From Phoronis australis (Eukaryota > Phoronida > Phoronidae): DNA of 64,000 bases. How positions within the stretch are numbered: position 1 is the stretch's first letter; the number at the start of each line of letters is the position of its first letter. Positions 23,075 through 34,380 of this stretch are shown here, in pieces. A program made the position numbers and the translations under genes. The notes beneath the pieces were generated by a model. The model made no database searches, was not told the origin of the DNA, and saw only the letters and a program-made list of their open reading frames with translations. The DNA is taken from the NCBI GenBank assembly GCA_002633005.1, contig NMRA01000042.1, positions 1,055,038 to 1,119,037 on the forward strand, given 5' to 3'.

Positions 23075-23728
23075 CTCACACGTCGTTAACCCTTATTACA
23101 TGGTTAGAGGATGTTATAATGGTCCAAGAAGCACTTACTCGATAACTAATACACGATCCGTATTCGAAAAAAGTTTAAATGAACGCGCCACTCACGATTC
23201 GCACCCGAAGAATCACCGTCATTTTGAACTTACCGCGAACCCGGAAGTAGAATTCATTCAGGAACCCAGGCCAAGAAAACGCCATCAGTGTGAATGGACG
23301 AGTGCCTGTTACCAGCTTGCAAATGGGGATATCCTAATCGACAGCGCGCCTTAATTTTAATACAGACAATTTTATCGAATTTGCTGCAGAAATGTGGAGA
23401 ATAAATTTTGACAGAAATTATTTTGCCGTACTCGGGACCGCAGCCTATCGGACCCGGTGCGGATCGAGACCAGACACTGGCGAACGGTAAAGGCATGTGG
23501 TTGCAAGCTGTTTTGTCGATGTAAAATGTTCAAATCATAAATGCGTATACATTCAAAGGTAGTTTCAGACACTTGCATAAAATTACGGGCTGGTTAGTTC
23601 GGTGTTACACTACCGCGGCAACCTTTAGCTAGCCTCAGCTACCAGTATGAAGACTAACTACATCTTGTTAGTAGGCCTATACAGCTTTGCGTCAAGGCTA
23701 CCCTTAGGCCTACCTGGTCGCTGGCCAC
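23075..23728 (+). repeat. Long dispersed repeat, copy without insertion
   Basis: It is similar over about 650 bp to the reverse complement of 55007-55845. It starts near 'gttaacccttatta' and ends near 'acctggtcgctggccac'. The frame at 23100-23354 matches the minus frame at 55495-55815 only because the DNA is shared; no protein family is recognised. Confidence 0.8.
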
Positions 23729-23827
23729 AGCGCTCGCTCAAACAAGGTTTATTTAGAACTTGGGTACTTCTGGCGAACTGTGCAAAGTTGTTGGCTTTCA
23801 ACAGAGATTTTCCCAGACTTTGTATGA

Positions 23828-23875
23828 GCGCACCAAGCCTAAAAAAATGGGGGTTGGAATTTTTGGGAATGCCTG
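23828..23875. repeat. Fragment of the dispersed repeat
   Basis: A short piece with 'agcctaaaaaaatgggggtt' is related to 22285-22340. Confidence 0.5.
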
Positions 23876-23932
23876 AATTTTATTTTTAAATGCACTAAGA
23901 ATAAATTTAAGTTAGGTATTAATCCAAGGCGT

Positions 23933-24082
23933 GATACCGTCTAAACCACTGTGCCGACTAAATCACTGTACCGTCTAAACTACTCTACCGACTAAACCAC
24001 TGTACCGACTAAACCGCTGTTACCGTCTAAACCACTGTGCCGACTAAACCACTGTACCGTCTAAACCAGTGTGCCGACTAAA
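23933..24082. repeat. 17-bp minisatellite
   Basis: About nine units alternate between ACCGTCTAAACCACTGT and GCCGACTAAACCACTGT, giving a 34-bp dimer pattern with a few substitutions and one extra base. Confidence 0.9.
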
Positions 24083-26650
24083 CACAGTCTTTCTGTTATA
24101 CTTTTTGGTCAGTGGGTTAAAAACGAATTTCTCGTCATTAACCAATTGACTCACACCCTTTACATAGCCAGTGTATGAAATGACTGCTAAATCGCGATGT
24201 TTCATTTCTTTCAGATGATACCAAGAAAACAAGTCCGATGTGTGTATTGCAACAGAATCATGGAATGACGTTTTTGAAATTATTTACGACGAAAGACAAG
24301 TGGAACATCTAAAATTTACTAGAAACGAGGAAAGACTTAAAACTTGTATTCACTAGACGAAAACATTTTATAACTTCTCGCAATGGTAATGGGAACTTAT
24401 TATGTAATAGGTCTGGAATTAGGGACAACGTTGCGCTGGACATATGCAAAGATTAATGCGTGCATATTTCTGACTACGACTACGGAATTTGCTCGATGTT
24501 AATGACACTTGTTTGCCATGGATATGTTACTTCTTAAGGCCTAAAGAGCCTTTACGTTATTTGACGAGTTTTTTTTCAGTTTTCTTCGGTGTATTTCGTT
24601 TTATCTTTGATTAAAATGGTGATTGAATACTAAATTTTCCTTACTTTTCACAGTGTGGTTTTTAAATCTTTTACTCTGGTAGTCTGTATTCACCGTTCAC
24701 CAACGAAGGTTGGAAGAATGTCATGCACGTAAAATGCGTCCCTAAATCAACTAAGGACGTAATTCTTGAATAAGAATACAGTATCGACTCAACAAATTAC
24801 CTGAAATCCTCCTCAAGTTTTTCAAATAGCGTCTCGAAGATTTTTAAGTTCCTGTGGAGTCTGGATTAACTGCTGATTAAGTCCAAGTCTGCGCTAGATT
24901 GTAACCCGCAACACGAGAAAAATCTCTGGAGGAACCCCATTTATGTTGTTGTCACGTGACGTTTGTTTTGAAGTTTGTATGCGTGCACGGCAGAGTAAGC
25001 GGGCGTGTGCTTGTCATCAGAGTTCATTTGCGAGAGTAAATGCTATGTAATAATCTAGGTATGCATTGTAACCAAAGAAATTAACTCAAGCAGTCAAGCA
25101 GAGCATGCTTTAATATTTAGCCCTTGCTGGCCTCATCTGCTAAAAAACGTTCGAGAATTGATTCGGTAAGACCGATATGTCACTCATTGAGTCGCCTGGT
25201 GAGTGGATGCGTGACCGTAGTGTGACAGCTATTTTTCGGAAGATTTGGGGTGTAAGGGTGCGAATGTGTTCGCTATCAGTGGGTCATTTGGACTTTAAAA
25301 ACACCAGTTATGATTAGTCAAATAATTTCTCTTAAAAATAATGCAAAAGTTTTTTACGGTATTAGAAACTTTCGGAAATTAGTGGCAATATTTATTTCTT
25401 GCCGATGCTTTGTTACCCGTTTCATGAATAGATAGCTCCCGACTAAATGTCTTACAGCCAGTAAAGTATGCAGCGTGCGCTTCTTGGCCTCGTGCTAACA
25501 CTGGTCGAGTGTTTTTTATTAGTCTTCGGTTCACGGTTTTCACGTGTACAAAGAAGTTTGGATTCCTGTTGAGGCCGGAGAAGATCTGTACAGGAAAAAT
25601 ACAATGCAATCCCTCTGATAAGTATGCTGCGTCCAGACTATGGGGCACATCCCTCGCAAGAGCAGCAAAACTTTTGCCGGTTCTTTTTGAATCGCGGCGT
25701 AAGTTTGAAGTGTATACGGACATAACGGTGAGGCTCGCGGTCTACCAATTCAGGACTGTCGGATCTTTAAATTGGAGACGTTAGAACTGTAGGTAAAGCA
25801 TTTTTTGCATGTAGTTCATGGGCTGGGCGCTTACTTTAGCGAAGTCTGAAAACGCGTGGGGACACTTATTGAGGCGTGGGCGCTTATTAGGGTGAATAAC
25901 GGCAGAATTACATACAGCAGCGTAGTTTAATGCACACAAACCACACGTCGTGCAAACCAATCGGCCATTCCACAAACGTTAATCAATCCCAATAGCCTTT
26001 GCGCACCCTAATTTCCGGACATGCGCAATCGTTAAATCGACTCGGTTGCAACTACGCTATTGTCTATTCCACGTTATACCTAGGAATAATAATTACATTA
26101 ATATTCAGGCGTTTTTTCAAAAAATAAAACGCATGTAAGGGGTGCTGAGGTGTCTCAATGAAATTGCTTCAGTGATACGCTACTTTTTTTAACTATCTAG
26201 TATAACCAGGAAGAGATAACCACTTCCTAGTATTACTTGTCCTAGTACCTAATTCATCTTAGCGTGCCTGGCAAACTGGTAATTTGTACAGTTTGAAACG
26301 ACATGGTCTCACAGTCCAAAATGTTGTGTTATATACTCTGCTGTAAAACAACTTGACACTCTGCGGAAGTAGAGTTTTAAAAAGGCGTTTGCATTCTTAA
26401 TTTTTACCAACATTAAATTTTACGCCACTCAATGTAACCCTTTTATGCGACCACGATGTGGGAAATCGCCTTTTTTACTGTCAGTAACAAGCACACTTCC
26501 ATATTAATGGCCATCCAGAACGAGAAGGACAAGAAAATTGTTCACACAGAAACAACACATTGAAATACTGTAACTATTTCAAACAATAAAGTTTTGATTT
26601 ATTTCAAAATATTCTTATTTCAAAATATCACCATCACGCAGTAAAATCAA
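24083..26650. other. No gene recognised
   Basis: A plus frame at 25509-25784 and its minus shadow at 25379-25723 show no motif. I see no RNA gene or clear repeat. Confidence 0.45.
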
Positions 26651-26654
26651 ATCG

Positions 26655-27735
26655 TGACAGTTAAAGGGAAATGTCTAGCAGGTACAAAGTTACTGTATCG
26701 TACTGGTACCAAACATGCACTCCACTTCAGCAAAAGTCAGATTTCAACCAACTCTAAGTTAATCCCTCAATTCAGTTGAATCCGACATGCACTGGCACAC
26801 AATTATTTTACTAGTATATTCATATTGACAACACCCCGCCACAAAATAAATAAAATGACAAAACTCAATGGTCGTAAACTCTACCTGCCCTGTGCTACAT
26901 ACCTAGGTATTGATACTCTGTAAGTATCAGAAGACCATAAACAGGACAGAATACAAAAATGATGATTTTCCTCGAGTAAGACAGTTGCAGATTTTAAAAG
27001 ATCGTCAGACTACAGAACATTTGTCCCATCTCTTGAAATCTACAGAAACAACCGATCTACCGTCTCCGTATAACATTGTGGGATGTAGCATTTTTGGGGT
27101 ATCCCTTCCTTCGATCCTATTCTATTTTTAGTAACCTGGCTATAATAATAACTCTTCCAATTGGTGTCCACTCTATAAAAATGCACAACTATTAATGTTG
27201 TAGTCACTTTTTGTGTTTCTTCGTTGCTAGAAAACAACAGATATCTTGGTCACTAAACCCTTAAAGACATATCGGACTAAGAAGGAAAGTCAAGTAAAAG
27301 ACCATGAAACATTGACTTAATTAAGTGGGTGTTCCAGGAACCAAATTAAGTTGAACAATATTTTTTCTGAGATGGGATTCTCACCCACAAAATTGTTTTA
27401 TTTCAGTTTCAATTTTTAAACCTCGAAAGACAAAATAATTATATCATTGATTCTGGGTCTAATCTCTATACTAGAAATCAAACTTTATTTTTTTATTTTT
27501 TTCTGATATAATTTCTGTGCTCAAGCATGCAATGATTTTCTTGGATGATTTTCAAAAAAATCCTAGTTTGCACTTGATGATACTAACAAAAGCTACGAGT
27601 TTTTATTTGAAATCTCTTGTTCCTCGATACTGCACAGCACACACGCTTCTCCTCTAACATGGTTCATCAGCAAGATGGCGGACCACTCCGCTCAACGAAA
27701 ACCACGTGACTTTAACTCCAGTTATATTTATCTCA
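26655..27735 (+). repeat. ~1.1-kb direct repeat, copy 1
   Basis: It aligns along its length with 33226-34320, from 'gaaatgtctagc...acaaagttactgta' to 'catcagcaagatgg...gaaaaccacgtga'. The copies differ by substitutions and small indels, and no coding potential is conserved. Confidence 0.85.
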
Positions 27736-28200
27736 ATGGGTTGCTGCTTGAAATCGACGTTGTTTTGTTTACATGTAAGGACAAAGGTCACATTTCCCAT
27801 GAGGCAAATGTGCTACGTCTGTTTTGCCATACCAAATAAGGAGACGTGTTTTGGCTTGCAGGAAAAATCGACAATGAACTGACGAACAGTTGACAGCCTT
27901 TTTTGAAATGTGAAACAAAAAGTAAAATGGTTTGACATCAGCAGAAATACGATAATTTCTACGAACAAAACCGTAAAAATACCTGGTGAACAGTTTGACT
28001 TCTGTTTTAGTGGCAGAGAACCACTACGAATAATATAACTTAGTCACCCGGTTAAAATTGCGGAGCGAGAAGACATGTTTTGAGGAGCTCTGCTGAGACG
28101 CCCCGCGAAATTCAAATTTTCATACCTTAGTTGTATTTATGCTTGCACGTTTTTAAATGATGGGTCGCTCTAAACAGAAGTAGACTATCGCTGATTATTC
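27736..28200. other. Spacer
   Basis: AT-rich sequence; it may include the 5' UTR of the L1-type element that follows. Confidence 0.4.
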
Positions 28201-28222
28201 TGTGGCTACGAGGTCAGTTTCA

Positions 28223-28892
28223 ATGAGTAGCAAAACTCGTACCGCACCCGAGACTGAGCCCGCGTGGCTTTCATCTATCAAAGAACAGTTAGCAGGTATG
28301 AGCTCAACTCTGTGGGAAATCGAGAATTCTATTGCAATAACTCACTCATTGGCGGAGGAAAGTAGCGAACGCTCTAAAAACAATGAAGCAAATATAAGGG
28401 CGCAGACGGAAGAAAATGAAAACCTGAAAAAACAAGTATGTAATATCGAGTTTCAATCACGCCGTTCAAACTTCAGATTCGGTGGCATACAAGAAAGCGA
28501 CGGGGAGTCCTGTAAAGAAAAGTTATGCTCCGTTTTTGAAAACGGTTTTCAACATAACAGACATCTCATTCGAGCGAGTGCATAGAACAGGAGTGAAAAA
28601 GAATGGAAAATCTCGGGCTGACATTGCGAAATTCACCTTTTTCGAACAAAGAGAAAAAATTTGGTTGTGGCGCAAGAACTTCAAGGGAACAGAATTCTTT
28701 GTGAATGAAGATTTCCCCTGGCTAATGGTACAGAGGAGAAAGCCGCTCATCCCGATTTTGAAAGATGCAAAGGCGTGTCCTTCAATAAAATCTGTTTTCC
28801 TAACCAGAGACACACTTCATGTTGATCGTAAGTCGTATTCTGTGAATAATTTTCAGGACATTCCTGCGTATTTGCGAGAGTCGTCAGGTTAA
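28223..28892 (+). pseudogene. L1/Tx1-type retrotransposon ORF1 protein, frameshifted
   Basis: An ATG at 28223 opens a frame with a coiled-coil-like stretch (IENSIAITHSLAEES...NLKKQVCNIE). It is followed by the RNA-binding part typical of L1 ORF1 (RSNFRFGGIQES). A +1 shift near 28545 moves to the frame with FERVHRTG, RADIAKFTFFEQREKIW, FFVNEDFP and RRKPLIPILKDAK, ending at 28892. The product would be the nucleic-acid chaperone of the element. Confidence 0.8.
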
Positions 28893-29408
28893 ACAAGTCC
28901 AGTGACTGTATGTGAGTGTAGATGGTGTTTCCAAAATTTCATTAATTAAAGACTGCAAAATATTGTTTGGTTTATTGCTCATATAATATGCTTACACAGC
29001 TTTTTGCTGACGGTATGTTTTGTTTTTTTCCACGGTATGATAACTATTGACTTGACTTTGTTACAGATAGAACACTGCCAGTCTTTTCTTTGCTTGCTTT
29101 TAGGCATCGGCCCATTACATCTGCATGTAAAGTTGACTGATGTGGACAGTGTTCTATTCAGTTGAGTCTTTCATTGTGTCTACAACTGATTTGCATATCA
29201 ACACAGGTCTATGAATGCGGGTATCGTCTTAGCTGATGTCCAGTGTGTATCATGGAGGTGGTGAAGTACATTTTAGCCACGCGCTTTTTGTTTTTTTACA
29301 TATTTCTGGGCGAGATTTTTGTTGATTCACCAACTTGTGTACGTTCTACATGCATCACACTTAGTATTTTAATTGATATACCCGATTGGTCATGTCTTTT
29401 GTCGGAAC

Positions 29409-30049
29409 ATGGTTAGTATCTTATCTTTAAACTTCAGAGGGCTAAGGGACACAATTAAGAGAAAGGATGTCTTTGAATTTTTGAGACGGAAGTGTAGTGG
29501 TATCTATTGCTTGCAAGAAACTCATTTTATTGAATCAGAAATTTCTGTTATTAGGGCCCAGTGGGGATATGATGTTTTCATGAGCCCTGGAACAAGAGAA
29601 TCTAGAGGTGTCTGCATATTGCTAAATAATAACTTTGAATGTGAAGTTAGTAAAATCCATCTTGATGATAAATGAAACCTTGTTGTCATCGAATTACTTA
29701 TTGAAAATCGAGTCTCAATAACGTTAGCTAATATTTATGGTCCCAACAAGGATGAACCTGAATTTTTTAGAACCCTGCTTCAAGTAGTCTCTGACTACAA
29801 TTCAGAGTTCATAATCATTTGCGGCTACTAGAATTTGGTTCAGGATTTCAATCTTGACTGTTTAGGATACAAACACCAAAACAATCCGGCTGCAAGAAAA
29901 CAAGTTATCAGTCTGATGTCGCAGTTGATTTTGGTCGACCCGTGGCGGTTACGTAACCCAAATGCAACAAGCTATACTTGGTTCAGGATTAACAAATAAG
30001 CAAGCCCGTCTGTACTTTTTTCTAATGTCCGACGAATTTCAGGCCTCTA
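29409..30049 (+). pseudogene. L1/Tx1-type ORF2 endonuclease domain, broken
   Basis: From the ATG at 29409 the frame shows the apurinic-type endonuclease: LSLNFRGLRD, LQETHF, then after a stop TLANIYGPN, then ICGY-stop-N where family members have GDFN, then RNPNATSYTWFR and ARLYFFL-SDEF. Three in-frame stops kill it. The reverse transcriptase is absent; a different element's sequence begins right after about 30049. Confidence 0.8.
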
Positions 30050-30062
30050 ATGCAGTAATGCC

Positions 30063-30281
30063 ACCAACGATCTTCAAAATGACGCCATTCAAGATCATTT
30101 TCTGCAATACCACGCACGTAAAATCACCCGTCACGAAATTGTGGAAAACACGTCAATTCGCTACGTGGAGCAAGATGTGCTGCGTTTGAAAGTATTAGAG
30201 TCCCTTTTAATTGCTTTTGAGAAGCCTGTTTTGAATGAGCAGCAAACAGGGTCGCGCCGCACGTTACACTTGTTTGCATGA
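30063..30281 (+). pseudogene. C-terminal part of a GIY-YIG-type nuclease domain, probably Penelope-like element
   Basis: A frame of about 72 codons ending TGA at 30279-30281 reads HARKITRHEI, then SIRYVEQDVLRLKVLESLLI and KPVLNEQ. The E in LKVLESLLI and the N in KPVLNEQ are at the spacing of the conserved Glu and Asn in the last part of GIY-YIG domains. In animals this domain sits at the C-terminus of Penelope-like reverse transcriptases. The GIY-YIG start and the RT are missing, so this would be a short 5'-truncated copy fused to the L1-type endonuclease remnant. Confidence 0.5.
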
Positions 30282-30609
30282 CTTTTCTGTTACCCCAATT
30301 CATTGGTCATTCTTTGCAGTATTTCACACACGCCGTGTCTCACTGTGTGTGTTGTCAGCATATACTCTGTGGTGGCATAACTGCGTCATTTTATTTTCAC
30401 TTGAGAATGAAACAAGTATGTTTCGAAATATCGTGTGTCTTTTTATTATGTCGCTAGGTCAGTTATTGTATCTATGTTCAGTTGAGAGTAGAGTTTTGTT
30501 CCGAAAGTATGAACGCAACGGAATAAAGACTGTGAACAATGAAAAGTGTCGTGCATTTAACAAATTCCATGATAAATGGGAATACACAATATTCACCTTA
30601 TTGCAGCGC

Positions 30610-31005
30610 CTTCAGGCTCATGGGCCTATATCTGAATTAATGCCTTTTTATCCAAATGGTTCGCATATTGGCGCATGCTCCTAAGTTTCGCATATAAGCC
30701 CAGTTAATGTACACTGCATAGGCCCATACATTAATTCGCATATAGGCACGCCAGTTTTGATTACCGCTGTGATTCAATATGGCAATTTTTATACGTTTGC
30801 CTCTGCTTATTCGGAATTCCTTGGTGTTTTTTTCAAGTTTTCGTGAATAATTTTGTATCATCGTTTGCCGCGCGTATAGGTCAATGGGCTTATATCCGAA
30901 TTAATGCCCTTTTTGCGACCTTTTTTACCCAAGTGATTCGCATATTGGCGCATGCGCCTAAGTTTCGCTTATAAGCGCAGTTTCGCACAGACGTTCATAG
31001 GCCTG
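30610..31005. repeat. Two imperfect tandem copies, ~270-bp period
   Basis: 'gggcctatatctgaattaatgcc...gcatattggcgcatgc...cctaagtttcgc' at about 30620-30700 recurs at about 30887-30975. Between them an inverted piece ('ggcccatacattaattcgcatatagg') gives local hairpin potential. Confidence 0.65.
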
Positions 31006-31134
31006 ATGGCGCGGCATTACGGTACATAAAACACAGAGATTAGGGTACCGAAATAAAATCTTCACTTGCTTGTCTAGTATTGTAGACGTCAAGTCCTTTC
31101 ATGTTTTGGTTACTGTTCTTCGTGACCTTGCTGC

Positions 31135-31510
31135 CATCTACATCCAACATGTACAAGTGCAGCAACTCGAAGTCATCTCCCAAGAGTGCCAAATCCAGTA
31201 TATCATTGTTTCACTTGGTTGTTGAGTACAGTGCTACCACCGAAATAAAAATAGAACACATCGCATACGCTAGCGCATATTACGTTAATGTCGTATACAA
31301 CCTGAAGAGTTCCATTTTGCCGATGAACTGGTTTATTGTCCACATGCAACATGTACAAGTGCAATAAGTCGAAGTGATTTTCCAAGAGCGCCAAATCCAA
31401 CAGAGTCATAGTCTCATTTTGTCGTTGAATACAGCACCACCACTTAGCGTACGTGTAACATAAATAAACAGTATAACACAATGCATATGGAAATGTTAAT
31501 CCCGACCTAG
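31135..31510. repeat. ~200-bp tandem duplication just upstream of the acetyltransferase gene
   Basis: 'catgtacaagtgca...tcgaagt...ccaagag.gccaaatcca...gagtacag' at about 31147-31240 is repeated at about 31347-31435. The copies are diverged. The second copy ends about 60-130 bases before the ATG at 31571, so it may be promoter or 5'-UTR sequence. Confidence 0.7.
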
Positions 31511-31570
31511 TGGACACACGCGTTCTTGCTCGTGTTTAAGTATAGTCGAAGTTCTCTACTACTGTGTCGC

Positions 31571-32257
31571 ATGCAACCCGCTGAAATGAAAAACCGCAAC
31601 AACAACTTGCAGAAATGCGAAATCCTAATTAGACCTTTGAGGAGTTGTAAGGACGTGAAAGTGGTCTCTGGACTTAACTATCATCGGCTCAAGGAAATTT
31701 ACTTCCATCAATTTATCCGAGATGTTTGGAAACATCCGGTGACTTGGATTTACCTTGTAACAACGTTCATCGTAGCAGTGTTCCAGCTAGGATGGACATA
31801 CGGAATGGCAGTGACACTGGGGCTGGCAACCTTGATTTTTATTCGCAGTTCATACATTGGTTTTCGTTATATCAATAAATTGCGGAATGAGCAACTAATC
31901 ACGCTAAATAGCGACGGCACGGAAAGTTGGATAGCGCTCAGCGGGGAAAGTATTGTGGGATTTGCTGTTTTGGAGAGACATAGAAATATGCCGGAATGGT
32001 CAAAACTTGTATGCATTGGCGTGGTGAAAGAATTTCGGAGGCGGCAAATTGCTCAAAGATTGATGAAAACAGCTATCGAGTATACCAAGCAGAATGGATT
32101 TACAGGAATGAAGATTGCAGTTTTGGCTACAAATGACGGTCCAAGGCGGTTGTACGAAAATATGGGGTTCAAATTCCTGAAACATGGTGTTTCTCGGGGA
32201 ACTGTCCTGCCGTTTGGCGTACAGTTTATATTTCGCCATTACTTCCAAACTGTGTAG
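31571..32257 (+). CDS. NAT8-like membrane N-acetyltransferase (GNAT family), single exon
   Basis: 228 residues from the first ATG (31571) to TAG at 32255-32257. The open frame extends upstream to 31526 without another ATG. A hydrophobic hairpin lies at about residues 57-95 (HPVTWIYLVTTFIVAVF, then MAVTLGLATLIFI), as in NAT8/camello proteins of the ER membrane. The GNAT core follows: WIAL...ESIVGFAVLE (120-135), the motif A region VCIGVVKEFRRRQIAQRLM (about 147-165) and motif B RRLYENMGF (192-200). NAT8 relatives acetylate cysteine S-conjugates or lysines of ER proteins; the substrate here is unknown. Oddly, the usual R/Q-x-x-G-x-G/A acetyl-CoA loop reads RRRQIA, with Gln where Gly is expected. 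The frame is intact, so it is probably a real gene. Confidence 0.85.
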   Translation: MQPAEMKNRNNNLQKCEILIRPLRSCKDVKVVSGLNYHRLKEIYFHQFIRDVWKHPVTWIYLVTTFIVAVFQLGWTYGMAVTLGLATLIFIRSSYIGFRYINKLRNEQLITLNSDGTESWIALSGESIVGFAVLERHRNMPEWSKLVCIGVVKEFRRRQIAQRLMKTAIEYTKQNGFTGMKIAVLATNDGPRRLYENMGFKFLKHGVSRGTVLPFGVQFIFRHYFQTV

Positions 32258-32428
32258 CTGGGGAAACGACTCAATTCGAAGAAACTAGTAGGTCTATTGC
32301 AGGTTTTCAACCATTGTACAATAGAACTATATAGACGTCGCGATGTGTGATAGAGGTATAGATGGCGAACTGGCAGAGTTCGGTTCTCAGCCTTTCTTTT
32401 CTTAGCCTTAAATGTATGAAGACATTAA

Positions 32429-32434
32429 AATAAA
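32429..32434 (+). terminator. Candidate polyadenylation signal
   Basis: AATAAA lies about 170 bases after the acetyltransferase stop, on the same strand, and is the first such signal seen there. Confidence 0.5.
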
Positions 32435-32439
32435 ATGTC

Positions 32440-33225
32440 ATACCACGATTACCTTTTATACTGCGAACATCTCGCGTACCTCAATGTATTTAATGAGGTA
32501 AACTAGGTGTGTTCCCATGTTTGCTGTAGTCCCCCATTAGTACTCCGTCAGTTTCTCGTCATTTAGGCTATATCACTTTATCTAAACGTTGTATTCTTGG
32601 AAGATATTGATTCTATTATTATCTGTGTAGGATTTAGGAGTCAGATTTATTAAGGTATCTGTTATATTTTCGAATTTTATTTGAATTGTAAGTGTGTGCA
32701 GATGGTGGCCGTTCAGTGGAGCGGAAGCTCAAGGTCAACTGAGATGGGTCAATGGTAAAATGGCTTGAAATATGGAAATACAATTCTCGTGGGGTACGAA
32801 ATGTTAAATGCATGAGAAATGCCATATCAAAATTTTTTGATTTTCTCTGAAATCAAATAGTGTTAAGCATAAAGGATAGCAAGGCATTCGATAAAATATC
32901 CTCCTAAAATGTGAATAAGGGAAGTCACATAACTACGTTTCTTTGTGATTAGGCATATGTGTAGTCCTCATTCAAGTTAACTATGTGTTTGCATTTTGCA
33001 CATGCTACATGTAGGCCTATAACCACATTCCTGATCTGTTTTATTGTTCAGCAATTGCAATTACGTTACTTAACTGCAGACGAAATGTCAAATACGGGAC
33101 CCCGATTTTAATACCAAATTTCAATTAGTGAAGTCGCATTATTGGGCCTCCTTCATCAATATTGAACTAAGCATACACAGGTGTGTATACTGAGGCATTC
33201 AGGTGTGATAATGCGGGTTAGCAAA
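32440..33225. other. Spacer, no gene recognised
   Basis: AT-rich sequence; a minus frame at 32634-32825 is not recognisable. Confidence 0.45.
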
Positions 33226-34320
33226 AGAGAAATGTCTAGCTAAAACAAAGTTACTGTACCGTACTGGTACATGCACTCCAATATTCAGCAAAACCCAGAT
33301 TTCAACCAACTCTAATTTAATCCCGCAATTCAGTTGGATCAGACATATACGGGCACACAATTATGTTACATTTATACTGACAATTCCCCTACCGCCACAA
33401 CATAAATATGACAAACCGCAATGGTCATAAACCCTATCTTCCCTGTCTTACATACTCAGGCATTAGTACACACAGAAGACCGCTAAGAAAACAAAATATA
33501 AAAATGATGGTTTTCCTCAGGTAAGACAATTACATATTTTAATAGATTGCCAGGCTACATAATATTTATTCCATTTCTTGAAATCTATAGAAACAACCCA
33601 TCTACCGTCCCAATATATCAGTGTGGGATGTAGCATTCTTGGTTGTCCCGTCCTTCGATCCTGCCCTATTCGTAATAACCTGACTTTATTAACAACTCTT
33701 CGAATTGTTGTTCACTCCGTAAAAATGTACAACTATTAATCTTGTATTCACTTTTTGTTTTTTGTTTTTTTCGTAGCTAGAAAACAACAGATATCTCGGA
33801 GAGAATAAGGTCATTTATCCCTTCAAGACATATCGGACTAAGAAGGAAAGTCAAGCAAAGACCATGAAACATCGACTTGAGTGGTTGTTCTAGGGACCAA
33901 ATGAAGTTGAATAATGACGTTTCTGCGATCGGATTCTCACCCACAAAATCATTTTATTTTAGTTTGAATTTTGAAACCTTGAAAGACCAAAAACTATATC
34001 ATTGATTCTGGGTTATACTGGAAATTAAATTTTATTTTTGATGTTTTCTGCAATAACTAAAGATAAGTGTCAAGACCCTTTAATTCTGTGTTCAAGCATG
34101 CAATGATTTTCTTGGATGATTTTTCTAAAAATCTTAGTTTGCACTTGATGATCCTGACATTAAAGCTATGAGTTTTTTTCTTGATACCTGGTGTATCTAC
34201 CAATATTGGTTCCTAGATATTACCGATTACATACGCATCTCAAATAACATGGTTCATCAGCAAGATGGAGGACCACTCAGCTCAATGAAAACCACGTGAT
34301 GTCTAGCTATATTTATCCAA
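33226..34320 (+). repeat. ~1.1-kb direct repeat, copy 2
   Basis: It is the counterpart of 26655-27735 in the same orientation. Both copies end near 'aaaaccacgtga', within 'catcagcaagatgg(a/c)ggaccactc'. Confidence 0.85.
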
Positions 34321-34380
34321 TGAGCTATAGCTCATTGATTTATCCTAGGACCAGTATATTACTCCCAGATTTATCTCATT

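Noticed and set aside
23100-23354. Frame shared with 55495-55815 as a conserved protein
   Set aside because: The two lie in copies of the same dispersed repeat, so similarity follows from shared DNA and not from coding constraint. No known family.
30235-30684. 149-codon plus frame after the GIY-YIG remnant
   Set aside because: It reads through the end of that remnant in another frame and then into the local tandem repeat. No protein features.
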